A DNA stretch of 64,000 bases from Symbiotaphrina buchneri (Eukaryota > Ascomycota > Symbiotaphrinales > Symbiotaphrinaceae): the NCBI GenBank assembly GCA_001599915.1, contig BCIG01000027.1, positions 310,001-374,000 of the forward strand, written 5' to 3'. Positions within the stretch are counted from its first letter, which is position 1. Every line of letters starts with the position of its first letter. Position numbers and translations under genes: made by a program. A model generated the notes under the pieces. It saw only the letters and a program-made list of their open reading frames with translations. It ran no database searches and had not been told where the DNA came from. Below are positions 1 through 14,234 of the stretch, piece by piece.

Positions 1-61
1 TGATGTCGTTCTTGATGTAGGAAATGGCCCAGGTTGGTTCGTACCACTGCACAAATCCCAT
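1..61 (-). CDS. Possible partial coding exon, unknown product
   Basis: On the minus strand an ATG at 61 opens a frame that runs off the window edge. Its 20 codons include the stretch QWYEPTWAISYIKND, which is rich in aromatic residues and looks protein-like. I do not recognise the family. The true start may lie upstream, because the same frame stays open for several codons before the ATG. If real, this gene is divergent from the GYP1 gene and shares its short upstream region of about 280 bp. The fragment is too short for a firm call. Confidence 0.25.
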   Translation of the reverse strand, partial: MGFVQWYEPTWAISYIKNDI

Positions 62-344
62 TACCCCTCTACAAAGGGCTCTGCACGTTCAGTCCATGCG
101 TTGCATCGCTCTATTGTACCAAGAATGCTAATTGACTTCTCTTGATCTCAGAGCGCTCACAGTATGTACTTTCAGCTTTCGCTCCCAGTCTCCAAAGAGG
201 CTGGAGAGATCACTCTTGACCTGACCAAATGTTAGCAGATCTGCCTCTCCTTTCTGGCGCAGCCGGCCCTCAAATAGCCGCCGTGAATCTTCCAAGAGCT
301 ATGATCCGAACACTGTCGTCGGCGCAGCTTATTCCCATGCGGAC

Positions 345-2218
345 ATGCTGAAGTTGGACTCTCTGTGAGCGGATGCGCCCAGTCTCGGAGAGTAAATCAG
401 CTAATACTCTGCATTAGATCACTCTCCTCTGGCAGCTCCAGACCCCGTACACCGCCCTCAAGCTCGTACAATCATCGCACTTCGTCGACGCCACCCTCTG
501 CAGGATTTGGTTCAAAGTCTAGTGCACCCCGGGCTTCACCTCCTAAAGGAGAACAACCGCCTTTCGTTTCGACGATATCTGAGGATTGGGACTTCGATGA
601 TGACAACCAAGTCCCCGAAGCTTACAATTTTGACGATGAGGATGAGGATGAGTTCGGTCTACCCAGCTTGGCCAGCATGAAACGGAAAGAGAAGAGGTCA
701 CAGTTAGGAAAGGGCGATGGCTTCGGTGGCGGTCTAAAGCCCTATCCAAGCCTACGAGTCAATGCTGGTTCAGAGGCAGTACCTTCCCTTCGTCGCCAGA
801 ACAGCTCCGACATTGCCTTTGAAAGGGGACCCCCAAGCTATCCTACGACCAAGAAGAGTGAGAGCAAGATCCTGCGACCTCAATATCAAGACATACTGAA
901 AGGTGAACATGCTTTTAATGGCTCTCTGGCTCTCATCTTTGCTGACTGCTAGCAAGATCCGGCAAATACCCTACACCTGATCAACTATCCAACCATACCC
1001 TCAAATGCTTCACCGAAGGAAGTAGAAGCTCATTCGTCGCGCATTACACGTATCAACAAGTTCAAGCGGATACTTCAAGCAAGCACCATCAACATATCAG
1101 AACTAAGGGATTCATCGTGGTCAGGGATACCGGAGGAAGTACGGGCAATATCCTGGCAATTACTTCTTGGCTATCTGCCCACAAGCAGTGAAAGACGGGT
1201 AGCCACCTTAGAGCGCAAGAGGAAAGAGTATCTAGATGGTGTCCGCCAGGCTTTTGAACGCGGTACCGCAGGGCACCAGGGCTCTGTTACTACGGGTGTA
1301 ACAGGAGTGCCATCAGCGCCCTCAACAAGCACGGGGAGAGGGAGAGGCCTTGACGAGGCTATTTGGCATCAGATCAGCATTGATGTACCACGCACCAATC
1401 CACACCTGGAATTATACGGCTACGAAGCCACTCAACGTTCTTTGGAGCGTATTCTCTATGTCTGGGCCATCCGGCATCCCGCTAGCGGCTACGTGCAAGG
1501 TATCAATGATCTTGTGACGCCTTTCTGGCAGGTCTTTCTGGGCAGTTACATAACGGATCCGGATATAGAATATGGGATGGACCCGGGTCAGCTCCCCAAA
1601 TCTGTGCTCGATGCTGTAGAAGCGGATGCTTTCTGGTGTTTAACAAAACTCCTCGATGGCATACAGGACAATTACATCTTCGCGCAACCGGGCATTCAGC
1701 GGCAAGTTTCAGCACTACGAGATTTGACGACGCGGATTGATGGAGGGCTAGCGAAACATCTGGAGAATGAAGGTGTAGAATTCATACAGTTCAGCTTTCG
1801 CTGGATGAATTGCCTCCTCATGAGGGAAATCAGTGTGAAGAACACCATTCGGATGTGGGACACATATATGGTAAGCGCCTTACGGGTATGAAATGGGGTG
1901 AATACTTACTGATGTGTCCGTCAGGCCGAGGAACATGGATTTTCGGAATTTCATCTCTACGTATGTGCGGCTTTCCTCGTGAAATGGTCAGACCAGTTAG
2001 TGAAGATGGACTTTCAGGTGAGCAGCTATCAGGCATGACCGTACTCTAAGCTTATCCCGTTGCAGGAAATCATGATGTTTCTGCAAGCACTTCCTACGCG
2101 GGATTGGACCGAAAAAGACATAGAGCTCCTTCTCAGCGAAGCATTCATCTGGCAGAGTCTATTCCGTGGCTCGAGTGCTCACTTAAAGAACACGGGCGGG
2201 GGTACGAGTAATGTATAA
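345..2218 (+). CDS. GYP1: Rab GTPase-activating protein, Gyp1/TBC1D22 type
   Basis: Five exons: 345-364, 418-902, 957-1870, 1925-2017 and 2066-2218, giving 554 residues. The N-terminal 200 residues are low complexity and acidic. The rest is a TBC domain that starts at about SWSGIPEEVRAISWQLLLGY. The two catalytic fingers are visible: Arg314 in IDVPRTNP and Gln349 in YVQGINDL. Gyp1-type proteins accelerate GTP hydrolysis on Ypt1/Rab1-class GTPases at the Golgi. That role is family knowledge and is not proved here. The start at 345 was chosen because the short first exon ends in a GTGAGC donor and joins exon 2 in phase. The reading phase is kept across all four introns. The gene converges on DIM1 with 163 bp between the stops. 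Confidence 0.9.
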
Positions 2219-2381
2219 TGAACGCATCTGAGCAGATGGAGTCTATGGAACTGGTCTTGGGGTATATAGGCACAACGTAAATGCATGAGATACCCGTAAA
2301 ACAAGCGCCTGAATGCCCGTCATGCCTTCATATAGATGTCGTAAACGCTAGCAAAACGCCTAATACCTCCGTGCAATGTCC

Positions 2382-3648
<1,267 letters not shown>

Positions 3649-4066
3649 GATGTACGTGCCTCTTACCTGAAGCTCAAATCGAAGCTTCTGAATGGTGGCA
3701 AGGAGGATGGAGGCGTAAAGCGGAGGACTTGACCGCTCAATCGCTTGTTACCTCAAAAGTAAGGCAAGATGGAGCGAGACCGACAGGTGCTGATCGCCAA
3801 ATTTTCTGCCGACGTTTTACGTACAGGCACCTACGCTCACCGCTTAAGTGCTCACCGCCTTCCAGACCACCAATGCACGGCCGGATATCGCCGCTAAGGC
3901 GATTCTTATTATTCGTACCTCGTACGGAGTACTTGCTTCCGTCAGGGACTCTGTTTCCTCTGGCCTGGACAGCAGAAAGCGCAAGACCGGCGAAGGCATC
4001 TCCGGCACTGTGATCTGATCGCAACTCACAGTATCGTATCCTGGAACCGCTTTGAGTAACATCACG
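3649..4066. promoter_or_regulatory. Shared promoter region between DIM1 and PRP6
   Basis: The two genes are transcribed away from each other, with 418 bp between their start codons. Both act in RNA maturation (rRNA methylation and pre-mRNA splicing). The region holds no convincing open frame. It contains a CCTCGTACGGAGTACTTG stretch with a short TACGGAGTA element. No TATA box is obvious. Confidence 0.5.
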
Positions 4067-7029
4067 ATGTCCGGGCGCAAGGATTTCCTGAATCAGCCAG
4101 CCCCCGAGAACTACGTTGCTGGTCTCGGTCGTGGAGCTACTGGTTTCACGACGCGATCGGATCTTGGGCCAGCGCGAGAAGGGCCAAGTGAGGAACAGAT
4201 CAAGGAAGCCCTCGCGAAGCGGGCGGCGCAGCTTGGAGCAGCGCCGCCGACGGCATATGGTGCTACGGGCAAGAAGGACGCGGAGGAAGACGACGATGAC
4301 GACCGCTACCAAGACCCAGAAAACGAAGTAGGGCTGTTCGCCGGAGGCACTTACGATAGAGATGACGATGAGGCCGATCGCATATATCAGGAAGTGGATG
4401 AGAGGATGGATAGGCGGAGAAAAGCTAGAAGGTGGGTCTCCTTTCCCTTTCACTTCACCCTTCAATTTTGAAATGGGTTGTTTATCATTGTATATGGTCA
4501 TTGCTGGACAGATTACCGACTTGAGATCTTCTGAATACAGGGAAGCCCGCGAGAAACAGGAACGAGAGGAGTACGAGCGGAACAACCCCAAGATCCAGCA
4601 ACAATTTGCCGACCTCAAACGAGCCTTGACCAGCGTCAGCGAGGAAGAATGGGCCAACTTGCCAGAGGTAGGAGACTTGACAGGAAAGAATCGCAGGTCG
4701 AAGCAGAACCTTCGACAGCGGTTCTACGCGGTGCCGGACAGCGTGATCGCAGGAGCACGGGATTCCACACAATTCGACACTACTGTCAGGGATGATGGAC
4801 CGGATACCAATGGCACATCCGACAGCTTGGACGGTACCATGACGAATTTCGCGGATATTGGTGCTGCTAGAGATAAGGTGTTGCAGGTCCGCCTAGATCA
4901 AGCCGCTCAAGGATCAGGCACTGATTCAGTTGCTGGGAGCGCGACGAATATTGACCCAAAGGGGTACCTAACGAGTCTTACTAAATCCGAAATAAAGGCC
5001 GGTGAGGTCGAAGTTGGAGATATCAAGCGAGTGAGGGTTTTGCTGGAGTCAGTCATCAAGACAAATCCCAAGCACGCTCCTGGTTGGATTGCAGCTGCTC
5101 GTCTGGAGGAGATCGCCGGCAAAATTGTAGCGGCTCGCAATGTCATTGCTCGAGGGTGTGAATACTGCCCCAAGAACGAAGACGTGTGGCTTGAAAGCAT
5201 CCGTCTCAACGAGAATCACAACGCGAAAATCATTGCCGCCAACGCAATAAAGAATAATGACCGGTCTGTCCGCCTGTGGATCGAAGCCATGAGGCTTGAG
5301 AATGATACGAGAAACAAGAAAAGGGTGCTGAGGCAAGCGTTGGACCATATTCCCCAATCCGTTGTTCTGTGGAAAGAGGCTGTCAATCTGGAGGAAGACC
5401 CTGCGGATGCGCGATTATTGCTATCAAAAGCAACAGAGCTTATCCCGCTGTCGGTAGAGCTGTGGCTTGCTCTTGCTCGCCTGGAGACACCGGAAAATGC
5501 TCAGGTCGTCTTGAACAAGGCGAGAAGGGCGATCCCCACCAGTCACGAGATTTGGATTGCGGCGGCAAGGCTCCAGGAACAGATGGGTAATGCCACCAAG
5601 GTCAACGTGATGAAGCGCGCAGTACAATCGTTAGCCCAGAACTCCGCCATGTTAAAACGCGAGGAATGGATAGCGGAAGCAGAGAAGTGTGAAGAAGAGG
5701 GTGCAGTCCTGACTTGTGGTGCCATTATAAGGGAGACGCTTGGATGGGGCTTGGATGAAGATGATGACCGCAAGGAGATATGGATGGAAGATGCGAAGGC
5801 GAGTATCGGGCGGGGAAAGTACGAGACAGCAAGAGCGATCTACGCATACACGCTCCGTGTCTTCCCCACCAGCAAATCTGCATGGCTTGCCGCAGTGGAG
5901 CTGGAGAGAAACCACGGTACAAAGGAGGCGCTCATCCAACTTTTGGAGAAAGCTGTGGAAGCATGCCCACAAAGTGAAGTGCTCTGGATGCAGTTGGCGA
6001 GAGAAAAGTGGCAAGCAGGGGATATAGATGATGCAAGACGGGTGCTCGGGCGAGCCTTCAAGCAGAACCCTAATAACGAGGACATTTGGCTTGCGGCAGT
6101 CAAGTTGGAGGCTGATAACGGTCAAACTGAGCAAGCCCGTGAGCTCCTAGCCACCGCCCGTCGTGAGGCTGGAACCGACCGAGTCTGGATCAAGAGTGTT
6201 GCATTCGAGCGTCAACTTGGTAACGCGGAAGCTGCCCTCGACTTGGTCAACCAGGGTTTGCAGCTTTACCCTAAGGCGGATAAGCTCTGGATGATGAAGG
6301 GACAAATCTACGAATCCGAAAACAAGCTCCCACAAGCAAGGGAGGCCTATGGTACCGGCACACGTGCCTGTCCCAAGTCTGTGCCTTTGTGGCTACTAGC
6401 CTCAAGGCTGGAAGAAAAGGCTGGTGTGATTGTCAAAGCTCGTTCGGTCCTCGATCGTGCACGTCTGGCTGTGCCAAAGAATGCCGAACTGTGGACAGAG
6501 AGTGTGAGGGTGGAGAGAAGAGCTGGAACCATAGGTCAAGCCAAAAATCTCATGGCGAGAGCCTTGCAAGAGGTGCCGAACTCGGGCTTGCTGTGGAGTG
6601 AGAGCATCTGGCACCTTGAACCACGGACCCAACGGAAGCCAAGGAGTTTGGAAGCTATCAAGAAGGTGGACAACGATCCCATCCTATTCGTCACCGTGGC
6701 AAGGATATTCTGGGGTGAGAGGCGGCTGGAGAAAGCTGCTAGCTGGTTTGAGAAGGCAATCTTACTTGACAGTGACTTGGGCGACACTTGGGCCTGGTAC
6801 TATAAGTTTCTTCTTCAGCATGGCACAGAGGTAACCCTCCCTGACCCGTTTTTGCATGTTCCTGGCCTTGGCTGACAATTTGCAGGAGAAACGAGAAGAC
6901 GTCATCGCGAAATGTGTTTTGAGCGAGCCAAAACATGGAGAGGTGTGGCAAGCCGTTGCCAAGGACCCGAGAAACGCTACGAAGAAGACGGAGGAAATCT
7001 TGAAGATGGTTGTGGAAAAGCTTGAGTGA
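4067..7029 (+). CDS. PRP6: Pre-mRNA splicing factor Prp6/Prp1 (U4/U6.U5 tri-snRNP)
   Basis: Exons 4067-4431, 4541-6830 and 6886-7029 give 932 residues. The N-terminal PRP1 domain starts with GRKDFLNQPAPENYVAGLGR and holds an acidic run (EEDDDDDRYQDPENE). The remainder, from about residue 270, is an array of HAT/TPR-like repeats with recurring W..AA.LE patterns (for example APGWIAAARLEE and HEIWIAAARLQE). The protein bridges U5 and U4/U6 in the tri-snRNP; this role is known for the family. The ATG at 4067 begins the conserved N-terminus. The last intron (6831-6885) lies just before the C-terminal EKREDVIAKC exon. Confidence 0.95.
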
Positions 7030-7617
7030 GATTTGCGTGCATGGCATCAGGAGGCGTATAAGGAGGGCTACAGCGGCTTTGGTTCGAAAAGTTGGTTGCA
7101 AGGTTTCATAACTTGTGCATTCGGCAATAGCATCGACTGGAGTTCAGGATTAGGGGGCGTTTTGGCCAGCCATGGCTTGGCACGACATAGTACAGGAATC
7201 TATGGTGCTGTACCTCACCTCCCAAAGCCAGGCTCATGCCTACCTTATATTCTGCGGAGTGAAACTTGCCACAAATCATCTCAGCAATAATTCTACCCAC
7301 CGTGCAAAGCTGAAGCAATAAGTCAAGTTCTAGATTTTCTTGAGGATCAGCTATCCCTTTCCACAGCCTAAACGCTGCACTCCTATGGGTATCTGTGTCG
7401 ATCAAATAAAGGGCGCCAAATATGACAAGCACATGTCCTCCGAGCAGAACCCGTCCCTGTCCTGACAGGTCCATGTCCCAAAGCGCCTAACATGCAAGCG
7501 TGCAGAAAATCCAACTCCGCCGTAAGATGAGAGCCACCGTCCGTAGTAACCAAACGCGCCGCACAGTGCAAGTATAATACACACTTTTGTACACCCTCCG
7601 CGACTCACATGATATCC
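7030..7617. other. Intergenic, convergent 3' ends of PRP6 and HFI1
   Basis: These 588 bp lie between two stop codons and presumably hold both 3' UTRs. Short open frames occur on both strands, but none has protein-like composition or splice support. Confidence 0.5.
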
Positions 7618-9155
7618 TCACTGTCCAATGGCTAGACAGTCGTCAAGAAGATTAGCGAGCGCATCTCTGTCACCGTCACCACCGCCTTCCCAACCCCAGT
7701 CGCCATCGTCCAAGAACGACTCGTCAGGATCGGCGGCATCAGCCCCGTTGATACCATGCAGCATCGTCACGTCGCCATTGGCTTGCCCGCCAGCGCCATT
7801 GGGTACCTGCTCTTCTTCATCCCAATCGCTCAACTCCTCTACACTGATCCTGCCGAACACTCTATCGATAATAGTGGGCATTTGGCTCAGCTGCTCATCG
7901 CCCATGGCGATCGACAGAGCTATATCCTCGGGACCAAGTCCTTTCCTGCCTTGGAAACTCTGTTGCTCCACTGGCAAAAGACCCCTCTCGTTCTTTACCA
8001 CCTTTTCTCTCAACCAAGCCTCTTCCTCTTGTTCCAATTGCCTCTTATATTTCGCGGTCATGATGTATCCCGGTCGGTTGCTCCTTACCCGCTGGAACGT
8101 TGATGTGAGTACTTCTTTAATATACGTCTGTAGCGCAGCGTCAAGGAAGTTAGAGCAAGAGTCTGCGGCGCCTCCCACAACTCCCAATTCGTAGCAGATG
8201 GGAACCAGCCGAGCTTGTATGATGTCTTGGTCTGGGAATTCGAAAGTCTCTGATGCGAGTGGCTGGATATATCGCTTTCGGATCTCGAGGTCCCAATCTA
8301 AGAGGGCAATTAGTGGGTTCCTCGTTGCAGAATAGAGCGCGTCATCTAAATGTAGATTTTCTTACTTGTTTTGTTCAGACCACCGGCGCTGGCTGGTACG
8401 ACGTCCGGAAGTTTGATCTGCATAGCCTGACGGTATTCTGTGAGAGCTGTTGCGGTCAACTCAGCGCCCTCGGCCTATAAAGCGCGTATATCAGCATTTG
8501 CTAGCATCGACGGAGCTTTGCCATCCTAATGAATGAACCAAGACCTACATCAGATATATCTTTCAGCCTCCGCCTATCTCGTGCAGGCAGTTGCATTATC
8601 TCTGTCTTCAACCGCTGCTCCGCAGCATCTCCTGCCACCGGTTTGCTGACAGTCGCAGGCTTGTCATTGGCGCTCACCCAGCTGGCAACCCCTTGATCCG
8701 GCATATCACGAACTAGGTTGCATAGTATCCCACTGATCAATTGGTTGTGTAGGTGCTCCCGAGATGTGTCAATGGCAATGAAATGGTCTATTCGCGCCGC
8801 AAGCTCGTCTTGATTCGTGTGACCTGATTGACGCGCGGTGACTGTCAGCTCCCTAACGAGGCAAAAGGATCCAAAGTGACTGAGCAAGAGCCCCTATTCT
8901 CTATACGGACATACCTAACAGAAACAAGCTCACAGCCTCAATATAAGCCGGCCAATGCTCCGAAACGGCGCTCTTGAGAGCGGTATATATCGGTTCCAGA
9001 TCTATGCGCGGAGCAGTCGAAACAACCTTCGCAACTTTCTGGGAGCTGGATGTCGAAGTCGATGCGCCTTTGGAAGGCACAGCCGGCGCCGAAGGGGGTT
9101 GCGACACTGAGCCTGTGCGGCTCAGAGCGCTGGGGTCGACCTCCATGTCCGGCAT
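7618..9155 (-). CDS. HFI1: SAGA complex subunit Hfi1/Ada1 (SAGA-Tad1 domain)
   Basis: Four exons read right to left: 9155-8915, 8823-8549, 8474-8366 and 8297-7618, giving 434 residues. After a Ser/Pro-rich start, the Tad1-type region begins at [19 protein letters not shown] and continues through [13 protein letters not shown] and [20 protein letters not shown] later conserved block is [12 protein letters not shown] followed by [14 protein letters not shown]. The C-terminus is acidic and Gly/Asp-rich. Hfi1/Ada1 is a structural subunit of the SAGA coactivator and contributes a histone-fold contact. All three introns keep phase. The third exon boundary (donor GTAGGT at 8548) is the least certain. 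Confidence 0.85.
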
Positions 9156-9736
9156 GGAGAGAGGGTTTTGAGGGAGATTGTAGGAGGACAGAGCGCGGAT
9201 TCAAGGTGACCTTTGGGAGCGCCCAATCCAGTACAATCATGAGGACCGAAAATATCGCGAAAAAAAAGATGGGTGGAAGGCGCATCAAGGGGGCCTTGAT
9301 GACTCTCGATCGCCCGTGGTCGATGCGGTCTTAAAGTGGTGGTGTTGAGCCGCACCGCACAGAGGCCGCTAGGCTAGATGCAGGTGACGACCCCGTGGGG
9401 CAGCACCAGCTGGAATAAAGCACACAGAGAAATCCTATACAGAGCGTACTTTGTAGAGTATTTAGAATTGGTATAGAAACAAATTCGGTAAATAGATCCT
9501 TTCATTAGACCGAGTCAAGGATCAAGCAGAATAGGGTCCTGTCAGACTGTTTCCGGCGGCGAGCAAAGGGTATCTTTATAATGGCTAAATGCTATTGACT
9601 TGTCGTCCACCAGTACCGATGGCCCTTCACAAAAACCAGTCCACAAACACTCAATAGAAGCAGCACGATATATAATGTTGTGCTTAGACTTCCCGAGCAG
9701 ATCCAATACGAGCCTGCTCACCAGAACAAGCACTTT
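9156..9736. other. Intergenic, HFI1 upstream region and transporter 3' end
   Basis: These 581 bp lie between two genes on the minus strand. They probably contain the HFI1 promoter and the 3' UTR of the BRE4-like gene. No further gene was seen. Confidence 0.45.
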
Positions 9737-12700
9737 TCATTGTAATTTCAGCATATCCTCGTCAAGGATCCCGTACAACTTCTCGATCTCAGCTCCAATG
9801 GCCTTGATCTCATTTGCCAATTGGCCGGTGACCAGGGCTGTGGCATGAGTCAACTTCTGAGTAAAAAGGGGGATAATGTGGCGCACCATAAGCATAGATC
9901 AATGCAAAATCCTCGTCATTGACCTCCTGGGCCGTCCGTCGAAATTCGAAGACCTTTGCAAGAAGCCGATCCCGAGCATGTTCGGTGCTAGGCAATGCAT
10001 CATTCAATGGATATTCCAGCTTGAGAGAGGAGGCCAGCACTAGATCTTGATCAGCAAGAGAACAAGAAACGGAGTGGGAAAGGCGAGTTGATACCCTGGA
10101 AGAGATGGGATATCCGAGCTGAGAGCTGAGATCTTTCGTCAGTGGTGTATGTCAACAGCTTGGCCTCCCCTTCGGAAGGCTTGGGATCCTTCATAATGAT
10201 AACATTCATTGCGTGCATGGCATCCAGGGCTCTCGATGTAGATTTGAGCATGCGGTCGAACTCAGCAGCCGCAAAGGGGCCGCGAAGCTCAAACTCGTGT
10301 ACAGCCTGCTTGCGTAGAGCTTCAAGCCTCGAGATAAAGGATTGCAGCTGGAACTCTTCTCGAAGATCCATATAATGATTAGGTACTTCGTCCTCCAGCA
10401 GAATGGACAGTGGGTCGCGCTTCCATATAAGTGCCATCCTGAGCCAAAGAAGGCTGAGACCGTCCTTGAATTTGCGTCGAGCACTGATGGGCCATATAAG
10501 GCGCGTGATGATCAAACCCCACAAGCAACCAGCCATGACAGCAACAACACGATGTAGCACGATCTCCGAAACATGAGGATTGACGCCGCCCTCATCATCA
10601 TCATCGTCGAAATCTTTGACTGAAAGTGAATATGCGTAAAGCGCTGAAAGGTTGTACGTCAGGAGTATAAAGCGCCCGAACGGACCGTTCCCCATTGAGA
10701 GTATCACGTAAAAGCATGCAAGTGACATAGCCCACCCCAAAGCAGCTAAGATGAACGGCTGGCCTTGCGAAATAATCCAAGCCAGCACTGCGCATACTGC
10801 TCCTAGACAAGTTCCAAGAAATCGTTGCCAACCAGTCGTGTTAGATGCGCCTATTGTCATCGAGCAGACCAGCATATAGGACAGTAGGCCCCATTCCCCT
10901 CGCCAATGGGCGTAGAATGGTCTTGTTGCGGAAAGATAGGAAGGAAGCGCAAATAGAGCTGCCCCAGCCCCAACTTTTATCGCAAATCGCACATCTTCTC
11001 TTCTAATCCACTGCAGAACCCTCCAAAGCTTTTTGTTGTATGTACGAAGACTTGGCGATGATCGCTCATCGGCCTTGCCAGAAGAACGCTTAGACTGCTC
11101 AGGAAAGGCATGTTGCGTACTCTGATCCAGCATGCTGTCATCGGCATTGAGGTGCAATACAGACCTCTGCTCTTCGGATGTCCCACTGACTCGAGGCTTA
11201 TCGATAAGTTGCCAGTTCCTCCAAAAAGCAAGCCAGTTCCATGAGCGTCTCCGTGGGTCCCTTTCAACCTCATTCTTCAGTTGGTCTAGGATGTCTAAGT
11301 AGACACGCATTTCCTCCGCGACATCCTGTAGGGAAAATGAGAAATAGCCGCAGCTGGCAGCAACCTCTTCGAAATCTGCTTCAAGTTCAGGATCACGGTT
11401 TGGTCTCAGGTCTTTATTATGGTAGAGTAAAGCCAAGGCAGCCTTACGGGCCTGAGTGTAGAGCTCAACGGCCTCCCCCAGGCTGGAACGGAATTTGCTG
11501 CTGTATTTGATCTCGTATGCCGGACCGTCTGAAAATGGCAGTTCGTCGAGGACTTGCTTCAACGTGTATGCGAGTGATTTCATGGACGGTCCCAAATGCA
11601 TAATGAACCTTGAAAATATATCCTCGGCAGATTGTGCAGTCGGAACGGTCATCCTTGACTCGGGCGTTGCAGCACCTGCAGTAGCTTCGACGTCACTCGC
11701 TTCTTCGGGCATTTCTTCAATTGCCGTGAGAACGCCATATTGTTCATGCAGGGGCAGTGTGCTGGGGGTGGCCATAGGTGAAAGTAAATTACCGGCCCAC
11801 GCGATGTTTACTGGTGTGCTTTTGCCCAGAGCCGCGGAGTTTGCTAGCAGTGCGAACTCGGTCGTTGCTGCGCTGCGAAGCCCTCCAATATTCTGTGCCA
11901 GTCGTCTCAGCGAACCAAACAGTTTCACTTCGATCTGATGTTCTCGTTCAGTCCCAAGCAAGTAATGTTCATACTTCGCTTCTTTGAGACTTTTCTCCAG
12001 ATCAGCGAAGGCGGTCTTGTACGCGTCAGAGGCTTTCAAAAAGGCCTGCTCCCGTAGCTCTTCCTCCGATCCGGAAAGGAAGCTTCTTGTAATCATTGCC
12101 AATAGAAGACCAAGAGAATCAGTTCCTTTGATCATAGCTTTTCTGTCGACTATTAGTGGCTCTTTTGCGGTCCAAAACGGGCCCAGTCCAACTTACCGGA
12201 CATTATTTCGGGCAGATACAGGTCGTATTGCCAAGCAAACAGCTGTGGTGACTGATATACCCATAAGGAGCATCTTCATAACCTGGACAACCTTGCCGGC
12301 GGAGAAATGGCCGACCTGGACAGCTTCTTCCTTGGTCAGAACGGTGATAATAGACAGCGAGGCCAAAGAGCATGCAACATTGACTAGGGGATGACCCAGG
12401 CGTTGCTTCACCCAGCCGACTGCTCCTAGTCCCGCGCCACAGAAGACAACAAGAACTATGGCATGGCCAAGTACTCTAAGGTTCCATCTGTCAAAGGCTG
12501 CCACCAAACCCATGCTAGAAAATGAGACAATGACAAAGTAAATGAAGGCTACAAATGCCAGCAGGATGGCTTCGATCATGCTCCCTGCAGAGCGAGCCGG
12601 ATGGAAGTAGACCACAATGGTAGCGACTACATGCTTTCCATCCTGTTGCCCCAGGAGGGCGGCTATCGGCGCCACGAAAGTTGCCATGCTAGCGAGCAAG

Positions 12701-13095
12701 TATGCAAGGCTGCACTTGAATATGTTCTGCCCCGGCCGTGACATGGCAAAGTCAAGCGCCCGTTTCGCATTGCTCTTGCATTTATCGAATCTCCTCCGGG
12801 CCGTAGAAGAGGGTGGTCTCCGTGGAAGGAGCGGCGACCTCTCATCTGTGGATCCATTCCCGTCTGTACCATCCCATTGGGCAGGGTCACGAAGAGTGAC
12901 TGTGCGTTTGACACGCTCTCCTGTATTCGGGAGAATGACAGTCGCTTGGCGCAGCTGCCAATAAGGTCAGAGTGATGCTTGAGTTGTGGGGGAGCGGAGA
13001 GGGAGATGTGGACATACAGATGGCCGCGCCGGTAATCGGACTCTTCGTGAGAATACCTTTGCTGCCGGAGCTTGAGAGGGGCCACCCTCGCCCAT
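9737..13095 (-). CDS. BRE4-like / aromatic acid exporter family membrane protein
   Basis: Five exons read right to left: 13095-13018, 12954-12197, 12142-10095, 10039-9887 and 9837-9737, giving 1045 residues. The N-terminal tail is basic and Arg/Pro-rich. A first hydrophobic cluster follows (KCSLAYLLASMATFVAPIAAL through ITVLTKEEAVQ), then a long hydrophilic and helical stretch, then a second cluster of hydrophobic segments (IKVGAGAALFALPSYL, WAMSLACFYVILS, VVAVMAGCLWGLIITRLIW). This two-cluster layout is that of fungal proteins related to yeast Bre4 and to the ArAE/FUSC transporters. The substrate is unknown. The start at 13095 was chosen because only that frame of exon 1 joins exon 2 in phase; the first ATG of a simple reading would be 12744. 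The last two exons are short (153 and 101 nt). Confidence 0.8.
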
Positions 13096-14234
13096 ACTGA
13101 GGCATCTCACTGCCGGAGCACGCTAGATGTGATATTCGGTCCCTTTGTGTGGTGTTGACCTCTGAAGAGATCGACAGCCGGACCTGGAGATCGGCTGCAG
13201 ATGGAGATGCGGATGCGGAGCGCCGGTGTGGACGATCAACGGTTGACAGTCAAACCCAACGATACCAAGCTTCGAATTCCGGGGAAGCACGATTTTAGCG
13301 CGTATTTTAAGTCCCAACGTCTCAAGACAGGACATTCCCTCCGCCATCCTACTTAACCCTATCCAGATGCCTGACTGAGATATTGCTGCTGCTCAGACTG
13401 CTGGGGTCCGTTTCAGTGCAAGATTAATCTGCTACTCTAAGTTGTGGGAGACCACGTGGAACCATCTATGTCACCGATGCAGGCAGCGGAGAAACTACTA
13501 ATATTCAATATCAGATTGAGCAGAATTCAAGCCTGATAAGCAGCTTCGATTGAATGTTTGCCCAGAAACACTGAGTGCTCTAAGTAATCTATCTGAAACG
13601 CTCCCCACCATAATCCTGTGGGGCAGATCGTATGCGGTTCCTCCTTCGATTTCAAGCATTGAAGCATCTAAGAAGCCCAGAGCGCACCAACAAGTGTGCA
13701 TGAAAAGCATAGACCGTTAAGCTTCGCGGCCCAGAAGCAACATAATCATAGTCAACCCGAAACATATCTCCCAATGCAATATCGTTCATGCGGCAAAGAC
13801 GTGAAGCGCGAATGATAGACATGAGGTAAACCGAGAATGGTGCCATATCCCACGAAATGAACAAGAAAAGATACGCAACCTGAAGAGAAGCTCGACCTTC
13901 GCCAACCATGCAGCTGTCTTTCTTTTGTGTTATACAAGCAACATCATCATTGCCAATATCGGAGCGGTGCGTCATGTAGATGTACGCCCAAAAGTAGCGG
14001 CACCTGTAGCAAAAGCAACGCTAAACGGCTGAGCCCCGCATAACAGGAGCAAAACGAGACACAAGTCTTAGCCAAAACAAACCCCCTGAGCCAAAGCCAA
14101 GCCCATCAAAACATAAACACCGTACACCACGCCGCAACTACTGTCGCACAGCAATTGGACGAAATGCCCAAACCAAAATACGCTTACGGGTATCCATTTC
14201 CGAATATCCAGATTGCGTGGAAGAGGCGCCAAGA
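13096..14234. other. Intergenic, BRE4-like promoter and WEE1 3' region
   Basis: These 1139 bp separate two minus-strand genes. Short frames are present but none shows family similarity or usable splice partners. I see no repeat or RNA gene. Confidence 0.45.

Noticed and set aside
12193-12744. Separate small membrane protein starting at the ATG at 12744
   Set aside because: Upstream exons join in phase and the downstream exon continues the same family, so this is an internal part of the BRE4-like protein.
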